Shown here piece after piece: positions 36,756 through 45,907 of a DNA stretch of 64,000 nucleotides; position 1 is the first letter of the stretch, and every line of letters begins with the position of its first letter. Position numbers and translations under genes: made by a program. The DNA comes from Dyadobacter arcticus. Its GTDB lineage: Bacteria > Bacteroidota > Bacteroidia > Cytophagales > Spirosomataceae. The stretch is taken from contig NZ_JAASQJ010000001.1 of the NCBI RefSeq assembly GCF_011762185.1, positions 682,001 through 746,000 of the forward strand. Direction: 5' to 3'. Under the pieces are notes generated by a model. The model was not told the origin of the DNA. It worked only from the letters and a program-made list of their open reading frames with translations, and made no database searches.

Positions 36756-37838
36756 ATGCAGGCTCTTCTTGGCGTCATTTTCCATTTTATCGGCGGTTTT
36801 GCTTCCGGAAGTTTTTATATCCCTTACAAGCGTGTGCAGGGCTGGGCGTGGGAGTCGTACTGGATCGTGGGTGGCCTTTTTTCCTGGCTGATCGTTCCGC
36901 CGCTTGCTGCTTACCTCACCATTCCTGGTTTTACCGAAATCATTGCACATACCGACGGCGGCGTCCTGCTCTTTACCTATATGTTTGGCGTTTTGTGGGG
37001 CATTGGAGGACTTACATATGGTCTGGGTGTCAGGTATTTGGGAGTAGCATTGGGCAGTTCCATCATTCTTGGCTTATGTTCCGTTTTCGGGGCATTGATA
37101 CCTTCTATTTATTACCAGTTTTCACCCCGACCAGGAAAAGATACCATCTCAGATCTGTTCACAAACAGCTGGGGACAGATGGTTTTACTGGGCCTGCTGG
37201 TGTGCGTGATTGGTATTATTATTTGCGGGAAAGCGGGTGCGATGAAAGATAGTGATTTGAAAAAAAGCGGTCTTGGAAAAGATAGTAAAACAGAATTTAA
37301 GATTGGGCTGGGCCTTACCGTCTCCATCATTTCTGGCGTTTTGAGCGCCTGTTTTGCATTTGGAATTGATGCCGGAAAAGTGATGGCGGAAGAAGCAAAC
37401 CAGATTTGGAAAGCGGCCAATTCGGACCAGGGTAATTTCTTGTTCCAAAATAATGTGACTTATGTGGTGATCCTGCTGGGAGGGTTAACCACCAACTTTA
37501 TCTGGTGTATGATCCTGAATGCGCGGAACAGAACATTCGGCGATTACACTAATGCTGCTACGCCGCTGGTTTCCAATTACATATTTTCAGCACTTGCAGG
37601 GACCACCTGGTTTTTGCAATTTTTCTTCTACGGGATGGGCGAAAGCAAGCTGGGTAATGGTCCGAGCTCGTGGATATTGCACATGGCGTTTATTATCCTG
37701 GTTGCCAATTCCTGGGGATTAATTTTGAAAGAATGGAAGTCCGTCAGCCGCAAAACCATTAACACAATCCTGATCGGAATTTTGGTGATTATCCTTTCAG
37801 TTCTGATCGTAGGTTATGGCAATTATTTGAGAGAATAA
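36756..37838 (+). CDS. rhaT: L-rhamnose/proton symporter, RhaT family
   Basis: A 360-residue inner-membrane carrier with about ten hydrophobic segments. The N-terminus (LLGVIFHFIGGFASGSFYIP) and blocks GVLWGIGGLTYGLGVRYLG, LGSSIILGLCSVFGALIP, SGVLSACFAFGIDAG, GLTTNFIWCMILN and LAGTTWFLQFFFYGMGESKL are typical of RhaT. It imports L-rhamnose, or in Bacteroidota perhaps another deoxysugar, with protons. No rhamnose isomerase, kinase or aldolase gene is in the window. Its stop overlaps the next start by one base (TAATG), so it was translationally coupled to the DUF6786 gene, now decayed. Confidence 0.92.
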   Translation: MQALLGVIFHFIGGFASGSFYIPYKRVQGWAWESYWIVGGLFSWLIVPPLAAYLTIPGFTEIIAHTDGGVLLFTYMFGVLWGIGGLTYGLGVRYLGVALGSSIILGLCSVFGALIPSIYYQFSPRPGKDTISDLFTNSWGQMVLLGLLVCVIGIIICGKAGAMKDSDLKKSGLGKDSKTEFKIGLGLTVSIISGVLSACFAFGIDAGKVMAEEANQIWKAANSDQGNFLFQNNVTYVVILLGGLTTNFIWCMILNARNRTFGDYTNAATPLVSNYIFSALAGTTWFLQFFFYGMGESKLGNGPSSWILHMAFIILVANSWGLILKEWKSVSRKTINTILIGILVIILSVLIVGYGNYLRE

Positions 37839-38537
37839 TGTTGAAAAAGCTTCACCCGGCTCTCTTCTTGATGATCCTGACATTCACAGGTTGTCAGCAA
37901 AATACCAAAAACGATCAGAACAAAGTGGAAGAAACATCCATACAAGGCACTTTTGCATACGATCTTGCCTTTTTGAAAAAACATAAATCGGTTATTGTAT
38001 TGACTGCACCCGATGAAAAAGGCTCACAGGCGATCATTATCCCTGACTATCAGGGCAGGGTCATGACGAGTACCGCTACCGGCGGAGAAGGAAATAGTTA
38101 TGGCTGGATCAACTACAAATTGATTGAAAGCAATCAACTTCAACCCCATATCAATGCATTTGGCGGCGAAGAACGTTTCTGGCTTTCTCCGGAAGGCGGC
38201 CAGTTTTCGGTTTATTTTAAAAAAGGCACAAAGTTGGATTTTGATAATTGGCAAACGCCTGCCGTCATTGATTCAGAGCCTTTTGAAGTCATTTCATCCG
38301 ATTCAGCTTCGGTCACTTTTCAGAAGAAAGCGAAGCTGGAAAACCATTAAGGAAACGCATTGACTTTTACCATTGACCGCAAAATTTCCATGTTGGGCAA
38401 AGCTTTTGAAGAAAAATGAAAAGCTGACGCATACCCAGCGCACCTACCACTTCGAAGGGGACAAAGCATCACTTAATACGATTGCCAAAAAAGTGCTCGG
38501 AGTTGACATTGATCAAATCGGAGAAATATTTAAATAA
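37838..38537 (+). pseudogene. Decayed DUF6786-type lipoprotein gene (nonsense codon, deletion, frameshift)
   Basis: The first 170 codons encode a lipoprotein-like start (LFLMILTFTGCQQN) and the DUF6786 opening (FLKKHKSVIVLTAPDEKGSQ, NAFGGEERFWLSPEGGQFS). A TAA at 38348 interrupts the frame, but the same frame continues after it as GNALTFTIDRKISMLGKAF and stops again at 38417. A different frame then gives KKNEKLTHTQRTYHFEGDKA and NTIAKKVLGVDIDQI, ending at a TAA at 38537; this is the C-terminal signature of the same family. Intact members are about 370-390 residues, so roughly 140-160 internal codons are missing. A truncated 170-residue product may still be made. The family's role is unknown; it is often near sugar transport genes. 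Confidence 0.8.
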
Positions 38538-38606
38538 AAGCATGATAGCGCAGGATAGTTGACGGATAGGCATCGTTGATATTTACATTCCGATAGCAAG
38601 AATTAA

Positions 38607-39257
38607 TTGGATGTATTGAAGTGGAACAAATTATCAACGATTTTGCCCTTTAACTCCGTGAAGCATTCAGAACGTTTACCTGAAACCTATCTGATCAGTC
38701 GCTGGCAGCAGTTATGCAAAGGCGACAAAAGCGCCTTCGGTGAAATTACAGAGCACAATTACGCCGCGCTTTATCACTACGGGACCCGTTTTACGGCCGA
38801 CCGGGACATGATCAAAGACTGTTTGCAGGACTTGTTCCTGGAAATATGGGAAAAGCGCGAATCCCTTTCTTACATTTCAGCCATCAAGCCGTACCTTTTT
38901 CAATCCCTTCGAAACAACCTGATACATCGCGTCAGAAGACAATCGGTATTTTCAGAAATTAAGGACAATGATCCATGTGATGAACTGTCGCCTGAATCGG
39001 ATTGGATCATTAACGAAACCGACCAGCTTACGGCGAACCGGCTCAAAAAAGCGATTGAATCACTTCCCAAAAGGCAAAAAGAAGCACTTTATCTGAAATA
39101 TTACGAAAACCTGTCATACGACGAAATCGCTTCCGTGATGGGATTGCAACGCCAGGCCGTGGCCAACTATCTCCAATACGGTATCCAGAAGCTCCGCGAA
39201 TATTTACAGCATGCCGTCATTTCTCTGGCAGCCTCCGCCTTCCTTTTTTGGTATTAG
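38607..39257 (+). CDS. ECF-type RNA polymerase sigma factor
   Basis: A 216-residue sigma-70-family protein of the type that controls polysaccharide loci in Bacteroidota. Region 2: AFGEITEHNYAALYHYGTRF and DCLQDLFLEIWEKRESL; region 4: LPKRQKEALYLKYYENLSYD and MGLQRQAVANYLQYGIQKL. No ATG lies in the right place: candidates are TTG at 38607 or GTG at 38658 (VKHSERLPETYL), the latter giving a more usual length. It is followed by a FecR anti-sigma gene and a SusC gene bearing an STN domain, the standard trans-envelope signalling set-up. It should activate the downstream PUL when substrate binds SusC. Confidence 0.92.
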   Translation: MDVLKWNKLSTILPFNSVKHSERLPETYLISRWQQLCKGDKSAFGEITEHNYAALYHYGTRFTADRDMIKDCLQDLFLEIWEKRESLSYISAIKPYLFQSLRNNLIHRVRRQSVFSEIKDNDPCDELSPESDWIINETDQLTANRLKKAIESLPKRQKEALYLKYYENLSYDEIASVMGLQRQAVANYLQYGIQKLREYLQHAVISLAASAFLFWY

Positions 39258-39345
39258 AAAAAAACTAAAAAATATTTAAATGTTCATGGGTACTATTTGC
39301 TGACAAGATACTCATCGTATCGAAGCAAATAATTTAATAAAATCC

Positions 39346-40434
39346 ATGAATAATTATAAAAGCTTTGAAGTCCGTGACTGGCTTGAAGATTTGAAATTCC
39401 AACGCTGGGTTTATCATGGAGAGTCGGATGATTTCTGGCAAAATTTCCTGCGCGACAACCCTTTGCAGGTCGCCAATATCGAACTGGCAAAGGAAACCTT
39501 GCTGTCGGTGAGGGGAGAACAAGATCTAATTTCTGAAAAAGAAGTAAAATATCGCGTTGCAAGAATCCTGGAAGCAATTCCCAATGAGGAAAAAGAACCC
39601 TTTCTGCCGTGGTGGAGTGGAAACTGGCTTAGGGTGGCGGCCATATTCCTGGTAATGACCGGCTTTGGGATGGTATTCTTTAAAGGGAAAAACTTCTCTG
39701 CACAGTTCCTGCCACTATCGTCGACCGGAATAAGGGACAATCAAAAACCGCAAATGCTGGAAGTGGTGAACAAAACGAGTACAATCAGGCTGGTGAACCT
39801 GCCCGATGGTAGCTCGGTGATCCTGAAAAAAAACGCCCGTATTTCCTATCCTAAGCAATTTGACAAAGATAAGCGGGAGGTATCCATGACCGGTGAAGCA
39901 TTTTTCGAGGTCGTTAAAAATCCTGAGCAACCATTTCTGGTCTATACCGGATCAATGGTCACTAAAGTGAAAGGAACCAGTTTCAGCATTCGTGCCAATG
40001 ATGAAGATGAGGAAGTAAAATTGGTGGTGAAAACAGGTATTGTGGAAGTTTCGGCAAACGATCCGGATCGGATAAAAGCCCACAAGGAAATCAGAAAGAT
40101 TGTTTTGAAACCCAATGAACAGGTAACATTCAACCGGAAGAGCCTGAGCATGGTCACAAAAATGGTTGCGCAGCCGGTACTCATCGATTTGTCAGTTGAA
40201 AAACAGGATTTCGAATTCAAGCGGACGCCGTTGAATGAGGTATTCGCTGCACTTGAAAAGACCTACGGCCTGACGATCCGGTTTGATAAGGCCGCAGTTT
40301 CCAATTGTACCATTACCGCCAAGTTGGGCGATGAGCCTGTTACGGAGAAGCTTGAAATGATCTGCGCTGTTGTAAATGCAAAATTTGAATCCAGGAACGG
40401 TGTGATTTCAGTCACATCCGGAGGCTGCGAATAA
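39346..40434 (+). CDS. FecR-family anti-sigma factor (with DUF4974 domain)
   Basis: A 362-residue inner-membrane protein. The N-terminal ~85 residues are cytoplasmic and would hold the sigma factor; a single membrane helix follows (WLRVAAIFLVMTGFGMVFF, ~88-106). The periplasmic part has the FecR core (LPDGSSVILKKNARISYPK, SMTGEAFFEVVKNPEQPFLV, VKGTSFSIRANDEDEEVKLV, LKPNEQVTFNR) and the DUF4974 end (FEFKRTPLNEVFAALEKTYG). It transmits the signal from the STN domain of the SusC encoded next (20-bp gap) to the sigma factor encoded before. Confidence 0.95.
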   Translation: MNNYKSFEVRDWLEDLKFQRWVYHGESDDFWQNFLRDNPLQVANIELAKETLLSVRGEQDLISEKEVKYRVARILEAIPNEEKEPFLPWWSGNWLRVAAIFLVMTGFGMVFFKGKNFSAQFLPLSSTGIRDNQKPQMLEVVNKTSTIRLVNLPDGSSVILKKNARISYPKQFDKDKREVSMTGEAFFEVVKNPEQPFLVYTGSMVTKVKGTSFSIRANDEDEEVKLVVKTGIVEVSANDPDRIKAHKEIRKIVLKPNEQVTFNRKSLSMVTKMVAQPVLIDLSVEKQDFEFKRTPLNEVFAALEKTYGLTIRFDKAAVSNCTITAKLGDEPVTEKLEMICAVVNAKFESRNGVISVTSGGCE

Positions 40435-40454
40435 ACTCAACAAACTAAAAACCT

Positions 40455-43400
40455 ATGAAAAGACATCGACATTCCAAAGAGATTATCCCTCAACTCATGA
40501 AAATTACCGCTGTCCAATGCTTGTTTGCCATGTTCTTCATGCAGATCGCCGCGGCGCATGACCTGCGGGCACAGGAGATTTTAAGCCAACGTATATCTAT
40601 AACAGTTAATGATATGGATATGGAAAAAGTGCTTGAACAAATTGAGGGACAAACCAAGATCCGGTTCATTTACAGCGCCGAAGTAATCCATGCCGACCGC
40701 AAAGTGACTTTTGAAAGCCAGAACGAGCGGCTCGATACGGTCCTCGAAACGCTGCTGAATCCCTTGGGAATTGAATATAAGGTTTCAAAAAGAACCATTC
40801 TATTAAAAAAGACTCCTGAAAAGAAAACTTCCCGGCAAACAGAATCTACCCCGGCGACTGAAAAGCTGGATAAGGATATCACAGGCAAGGTATCCGACGA
40901 CAAAGGCGTGGGAATTCCCGGTGTAAGCGTTGTGGTGAAAGGTACCACGCAGGGAACCTCTACGAACATCGATGGTAACTACCAGCTTTCAGTTCCAGAA
41001 ACAGGTACGACGCTCATTTTCAGTTTTGTAGGTTATATCAGTCAGGAAATCGCGATCGGTTCGGCAGCGACATTGGATATCAATCTCAAAGTAGACGAAA
41101 AGGCTTTGGAAGAAGTCGTGATCGTTGGTTTTGGTGAACAAAAGAAAGTGTCAGTAACAGGGGCTGTATCGTCAGTTACCTCGGAAATTTTGCAGCAGAG
41201 TTCATCAGCAAGCCTCGCCAATTCCTTATCCGGACGCCTTCCGGGCCTCACTTCGATCCAGTCAGGTGGGGGGCAGCCGGGACGGGACGATGCTACCATG
41301 TACCTGCGCGGGGCAGCAACAACCAACGGACGAAGCCCGCTGATCCTGATTGACGGTGTCCCAAGGGACAACATCCGTACTTTGGACGCCAATGAAGTAG
41401 CGTCCGTTTCCATTTTGAAAGATGCCTCCGCCACGGCCGTTTTCGGGGTTAGGGGCGCAAATGGGGTTATATTAATCACCACCAAAAGAGGTACTGCAGG
41501 AAAAACAGAACTCACGATCAATGCCGAACAAAGCTTTGCTTCCTTCACCCGGGAGCCAGAGCGCCTGCATTCATTGGAATACATGAACCTGCGAAATGAG
41601 GCTTCGAAAAATGATGGGATTACGCCATTGCCTTTTACACAGGAACAAATGGACAAATACGCCAATCCACTGGCCGGGCTGGATCCCAATGATCCTGAGT
41701 ATGCGAAAAAAGCAATGATCCGGAAATACATGTATCCGGATCACGATTACTATCGGGAATATATCTCGCGTTATGCGCCTCAAACGCGTGTGAATATGAA
41801 TGTGAGCGGGGGAACCGACAAGGTATCCTATTTTGTGAATGGTTCTTATCTGCATCAGGGAGGTAACCTCAATGTACAGCCAAAATCTGTTCTGGGTTAC
41901 GATCCTTCCTCGAAAATGGACAGGTACAGTTTCCGGGCCAACCTGGATTACAAGGTTACCAATTCGCTTAAAGCATTTCTGAATATTGGCAGCTACATTG
42001 AACAGGTGAATATGCCTGCCGCGTGGCTTTACGGTGACGATACGAACTGGATGATGCGGGATTTGCTTTATCAGGCGCAAACCATTCTCCCAATCACGCC
42101 CGGCCCGGTTACCATTGACGGCTTCGGTGTTGCACCCGGGCAAATTGTCGATCCGGGTTACATGGACCGTTCGGCTTTTGAGATCATGAACCGGTTTGGT
42201 TATCGCAATGAGGTAAGGTCCAACCTGAATGCTTCTTTCGGACTGGATTGGGATTTGAGCAACACGGTTACAAAAGGATTAAGTATCAAAGGCATGGTCT
42301 CATATGATTCCAAATCCACCACTGCCATGCAGGGTAACAAATCCGAACGCCTTTATCTGGCGGAAGTGAACCCTACCACCGATATGCTGAGCTACGCAAT
42401 CAAACGTTCCGACGAAAGCCTGCTCAGACTTGTTAAAGGAGCCGATTCGCGCTACAATATCAACATGCAGGGTTCAATCAATTACCAGCGGTTGTTTGGT
42501 GAAAAGCACGACATTGGTGCCATGATCCTGGCGCAGCGCGATACCTGGGAAACGACGGCAGGGGAAATTCCCTACAACGTTTTGGGGGTAGCGGCCAGGG
42601 CAACTTATGGGTACGACAATCGCTATCTGGCGGAAGTAAACATGGGTTATAATGGTTCTGAGCAGTTTGCACCCGGCCATCGTTTCGGTTTCTTTCCCGC
42701 ATTTTCGGCCGGTTGGGTGATCAGCAATGAGGAGTTTTTGAAAAACAACCGGTTTATCACCAACCTGAAACTGAGGGCTTCCTATGGTAAAGTTGGGAAT
42801 GACAAAATGGGTACCTCCCGCTTTCTTTACCAAAGCAACATTACCATGGCGGGATCGGGCCCTTTGCCAAGCTTGGGATTGGGACAAACAATCAACCAGG
42901 GACTTTTGGGTAATCCTAACCTGACCTGGGAAGTTGCCAAGAAACAAAACTATGGGGTTGATTTCCAGCTTCTACGCGATCTGAGCCTCACTTTTGATTA
43001 CTTCATCGAAAACCGCAGCAATATCCTCATTTCAAGAGGTACCGTTCCTGAATTCCAGGGCGTATCGCTGGGCAACATTCCAAAAGTGAATATGGGATTA
43101 GTGGATAATAAGGGATATGAGATTGAATTGACCTATAACAAGGCATTTTCAAAAGATTTCAACATAATGATATCAGGAAATTACGGCTACAACCATAATA
43201 CGGTGAAGTTTATGGACGAGTCGATCCGGGATGAAACTTATGCGCACCGTTTTCGCTCCGCGGGCTATTCATTGAACCAGGCCTGGGGATATAAGATCGA
43301 TTACAGCAATGGAAATGGGTATTTCAATTCCAAAGAAGAACTGGATACCTATTTATCCAAAACAACTTATGGCTTTGGCGAGCCGCGCATTGGAGATTTT

Positions 43401-43952
43401 AAATATGTGGATTTGAACAATGATGGCGTGATCAACGACAAAGATCAGGCGCCGATAGGCTATTCCAACATTCCGAGGGTTACCTACGGCCTTTCATTGA
43501 CATTCCAATACAAAGCATTTGACTTCACCACATTCTTCCAGGGTGTAGGAAAATACTCGGGTAACTATCAGCAACAGGGTGTGTATGAGTACATTATCCG
43601 CGGAACCTATTTTGATTACCACAAAACCGCCTGGACGCCCGAGCGATTTGCGAATGGTGACAAGATCACTTATCCAGCGCTCAGCACCCACAGCACGACC
43701 AATCACAATGCCAATGATTTCTTCATCATGGACCGGTCATTTACCAGGTTGAAAAACATTGTACTGGGCTACACTTTGCCGACAGGATCGCTCAAAATGC
43801 TGGGAATCAGTAAGCTGCGGGTATATGTGAGCGCACAGAATTTCTTTACATGGGACAACCTTGAAATGAGCCATCTGGATCCGGAGAACGACGATTCACT
43901 AGGTTATCCGGTAACCAAAATGGCAAATTTTGGTCTGAATCTTACTTTCTAA
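40455..43952 (+). CDS. SusC/RagA TonB-dependent transporter with STN signalling domain
   Basis: An 1165-residue outer-membrane importer. After a long signal region (~1-42) comes an STN domain (ITVNDMDMEKVLEQIEGQTK, ~50-120), which contacts the FecR protein. Then a carboxypeptidase-regulatory-like domain (ITGKVSDDKGVGIPGVSVVV), a TonB-box-like EEVVIVGFG, the plug with SGRLPGLTSIQSGG, SPLILIDGVPRD and SILKDASATAVFGVRGANGV, and a ~22-strand barrel ending GLNLTF. It works with the SusD encoded 20 bp downstream as a lidded pore for oligosaccharides. The STN domain marks it as the sensor of the locus. Confidence 0.96.
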   Translation: MKRHRHSKEIIPQLMKITAVQCLFAMFFMQIAAAHDLRAQEILSQRISITVNDMDMEKVLEQIEGQTKIRFIYSAEVIHADRKVTFESQNERLDTVLETLLNPLGIEYKVSKRTILLKKTPEKKTSRQTESTPATEKLDKDITGKVSDDKGVGIPGVSVVVKGTTQGTSTNIDGNYQLSVPETGTTLIFSFVGYISQEIAIGSAATLDINLKVDEKALEEVVIVGFGEQKKVSVTGAVSSVTSEILQQSSSASLANSLSGRLPGLTSIQSGGGQPGRDDATMYLRGAATTNGRSPLILIDGVPRDNIRTLDANEVASVSILKDASATAVFGVRGANGVILITTKRGTAGKTELTINAEQSFASFTREPERLHSLEYMNLRNEASKNDGITPLPFTQEQMDKYANPLAGLDPNDPEYAKKAMIRKYMYPDHDYYREYISRYAPQTRVNMNVSGGTDKVSYFVNGSYLHQGGNLNVQPKSVLGYDPSSKMDRYSFRANLDYKVTNSLKAFLNIGSYIEQVNMPAAWLYGDDTNWMMRDLLYQAQTILPITPGPVTIDGFGVAPGQIVDPGYMDRSAFEIMNRFGYRNEVRSNLNASFGLDWDLSNTVTKGLSIKGMVSYDSKSTTAMQGNKSERLYLAEVNPTTDMLSYAIKRSDESLLRLVKGADSRYNINMQGSINYQRLFGEKHDIGAMILAQRDTWETTAGEIPYNVLGVAARATYGYDNRYLAEVNMGYNGSEQFAPGHRFGFFPAFSAGWVISNEEFLKNNRFITNLKLRASYGKVGNDKMGTSRFLYQSNITMAGSGPLPSLGLGQTINQGLLGNPNLTWEVAKKQNYGVDFQLLRDLSLTFDYFIENRSNILISRGTVPEFQGVSLGNIPKVNMGLVDNKGYEIELTYNKAFSKDFNIMISGNYGYNHNTVKFMDESIRDETYAHRFRSAGYSLNQAWGYKIDYSNGNGYFNSKEELDTYLSKTTYGFGEPRIGDFKYVDLNNDGVINDKDQAPIGYSNIPRVTYGLSLTFQYKAFDFTTFFQGVGKYSGNYQQQGVYEYIIRGTYFDYHKTAWTPERFANGDKITYPALSTHSTTNHNANDFFIMDRSFTRLKNIVLGYTLPTGSLKMLGISKLRVYVSAQNFFTWDNLEMSHLDPENDDSLGYPVTKMANFGLNLTF

Positions 43953-43972
43953 AAACATCAACGAAAGAAATC

Positions 43973-45871
43973 ATGAAGATAAAAAATATACTTTCTGCGC
44001 TGCTGCTCACGGTATTTACCATGAGTGCGTGCAAGGATGTGCTGGACATGGCGCCGGACGGGAAGCTGACAATGGAAGAGATTTTTGCGGACAATGATAA
44101 GGTAGGCGCATTCCTGAACAGCTGCTACGCCAACATTCCCGTGAAAGGAACCCGCTACTTCTTTTGGAGCCGTGGGCCGGTGAATTGGAGTGACGAATCG
44201 TGGGATACCGATGCCGAAGCTGAATCGTGGATCATGTCGGGACGAATGTACAATGGGGACGCCTCCGCGGGGAGCCACCCGGTCACAAACATTAGTGCAG
44301 ACGCGGGCAATGGGGATTATTGGGCAAGATACTGGAGTTCGGTTCGGAATTGTACGATGTTTATCAATCAGATCGACAAGGCTACGGTAAAAAATCCGGC
44401 GGATCGCAGCCGCTGGAAGGCTGAGGCGCATTTGTTAAGGGCTTATTATTATTCGGAATTGCTGAAATGGTTTGGAGCAGTCCTGCCAATTGAACGCGAT
44501 TTGTTTGAGTTTTCAGACGATTTCTCCTCCGTAGAAAAAGCAAGCTATCACGACGTCGTCAAATTCATCATTGAAGATTGCGACGTAGCATTGGGAACTG
44601 CCGAACTGCCGTGGAGAATAACCACCAATGGCGAAGCCGGACGTGTGCATAAAGCTTTGGCCGAAGCAATTAAGTCCAAAATGATCCTTTTCGCAGCCAG
44701 TCCGCTGAATAATGGGGGAGCTGATCTATGGCAGGAAGCTTATCAGATTAATAAAACATCCCTGGAAAATCTGCGGACCAATGGTTATGAACTTTATAAC
44801 AAAGTAAACCTGCCGCAGACGTACCTCTCCGAAACAGCATTCCTGGGTCCTGATAAAAATGTGAGCACAGCCATTTACAACGAGTATTTTACCCAATCCA
44901 CCAATTACTCGGCAAGTCCGGTAGACAGGGAAACGATCTTCCAAAGCCGGGAAGGCCAGGGTAATATCTGGAACATTGACGGCATTGGTTCTCAGGATGG
45001 CTACAAATCCGGGACTTGCCCGACCCAGGAATTGGTGGATGCCTATGAAACCATCGACGGCCAGCCAATCCTCAACCTGGACAAACCATATCTGGACGAC
45101 CAGCATTTGCAGCCCAATTACAACACGGCCAATAAGTTGTATAATCCCAATGATCCTTACGCGAAGCGGGATCCGCGTTTTTATGCATCCATTTACTACA
45201 ATGGGTCCAAAAGAAAAGCCATGTGGAATTTCGCAGAAGCGCCCGAATCTGTGGAAAACTATCCTGCGCCGATTGGAAACCGTGTCCGGATCATTGCTAC
45301 TTACAATGGTGAGCCACAAACGGGGATCCATCCTACTACCCGCCGCGCTACCCGCACCGGTTACTATGAAAGGAAATTTCTCCACCCCAACTCAGGCGGC
45401 GATAACCCAATTGCTGGGGCTAACTGGAAGCTTTTCCGGCTTGGAGAAATCATCTTAAACTTCGCCGAGGCAGCCGCAGAAGCGGGCCAGCTGCTGGAAG
45501 CAGCCAAGGCAGTGAACGAGATCCGTACCCGCGCCGGAATTCCAAATCTGCCAGCCTCACTTTCCAAAGTGGACCTGATCAAACGGATCCGTGCTGAACG
45601 CAGAGTAGAGTTGGCGATGGAAGAAAACCGCTATTTCGACCTTAGGCGCTGGTCTTTACCAACCGACGATCTCGCTAAAACGGATCGCTGGATTACGGCC
45701 ATGGAAATCACCAGAAAAGCGGACGGCAAATTTACCTATGCGCGCAGAAACGTCCGGGGGACAGAAAGAAAGAATTACACCAACAAATTCTTATGGGTAC
45801 CGATCCCGCTGGACGAAGCCAACCGGCTGCGGTCCATCACGGGTGCCGATTGGCAAAACAAAGGCTGGTAA
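43973..45871 (+). CDS. SusD/RagB-family surface glycan-binding lipoprotein (pair 1)
   Basis: A 632-residue lipoprotein with lipobox cysteine at residue 20 (FTMSACKDVLDMAPDG). The SusD fold is clear: FLNSCYANIP, EAHLLRAYYYSELLKWFG, the TPR-like helices, and the C-terminal part LFRLGEIILNFAEAAAEAG, VNEIRTRAGIPNLP and IRAERRVELAMEENRYFDLR. It caps the SusC barrel and delivers bound oligosaccharide. Ends 36 bp before the second SusC gene, so both pairs are probably one transcript. Confidence 0.95.
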   Translation: MKIKNILSALLLTVFTMSACKDVLDMAPDGKLTMEEIFADNDKVGAFLNSCYANIPVKGTRYFFWSRGPVNWSDESWDTDAEAESWIMSGRMYNGDASAGSHPVTNISADAGNGDYWARYWSSVRNCTMFINQIDKATVKNPADRSRWKAEAHLLRAYYYSELLKWFGAVLPIERDLFEFSDDFSSVEKASYHDVVKFIIEDCDVALGTAELPWRITTNGEAGRVHKALAEAIKSKMILFAASPLNNGGADLWQEAYQINKTSLENLRTNGYELYNKVNLPQTYLSETAFLGPDKNVSTAIYNEYFTQSTNYSASPVDRETIFQSREGQGNIWNIDGIGSQDGYKSGTCPTQELVDAYETIDGQPILNLDKPYLDDQHLQPNYNTANKLYNPNDPYAKRDPRFYASIYYNGSKRKAMWNFAEAPESVENYPAPIGNRVRIIATYNGEPQTGIHPTTRRATRTGYYERKFLHPNSGGDNPIAGANWKLFRLGEIILNFAEAAAEAGQLLEAAKAVNEIRTRAGIPNLPASLSKVDLIKRIRAERRVELAMEENRYFDLRRWSLPTDDLAKTDRWITAMEITRKADGKFTYARRNVRGTERKNYTNKFLWVPIPLDEANRLRSITGADWQNKGW

Positions 45872-45907
45872 TCCATCACCGTTTCAACGATTTAGACGAT
45901 CATTCTT

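Noticed and set aside
44726..45385. 219-residue minus-strand reading frame
   Set aside because: Antisense to the first SusD gene, which is well supported.
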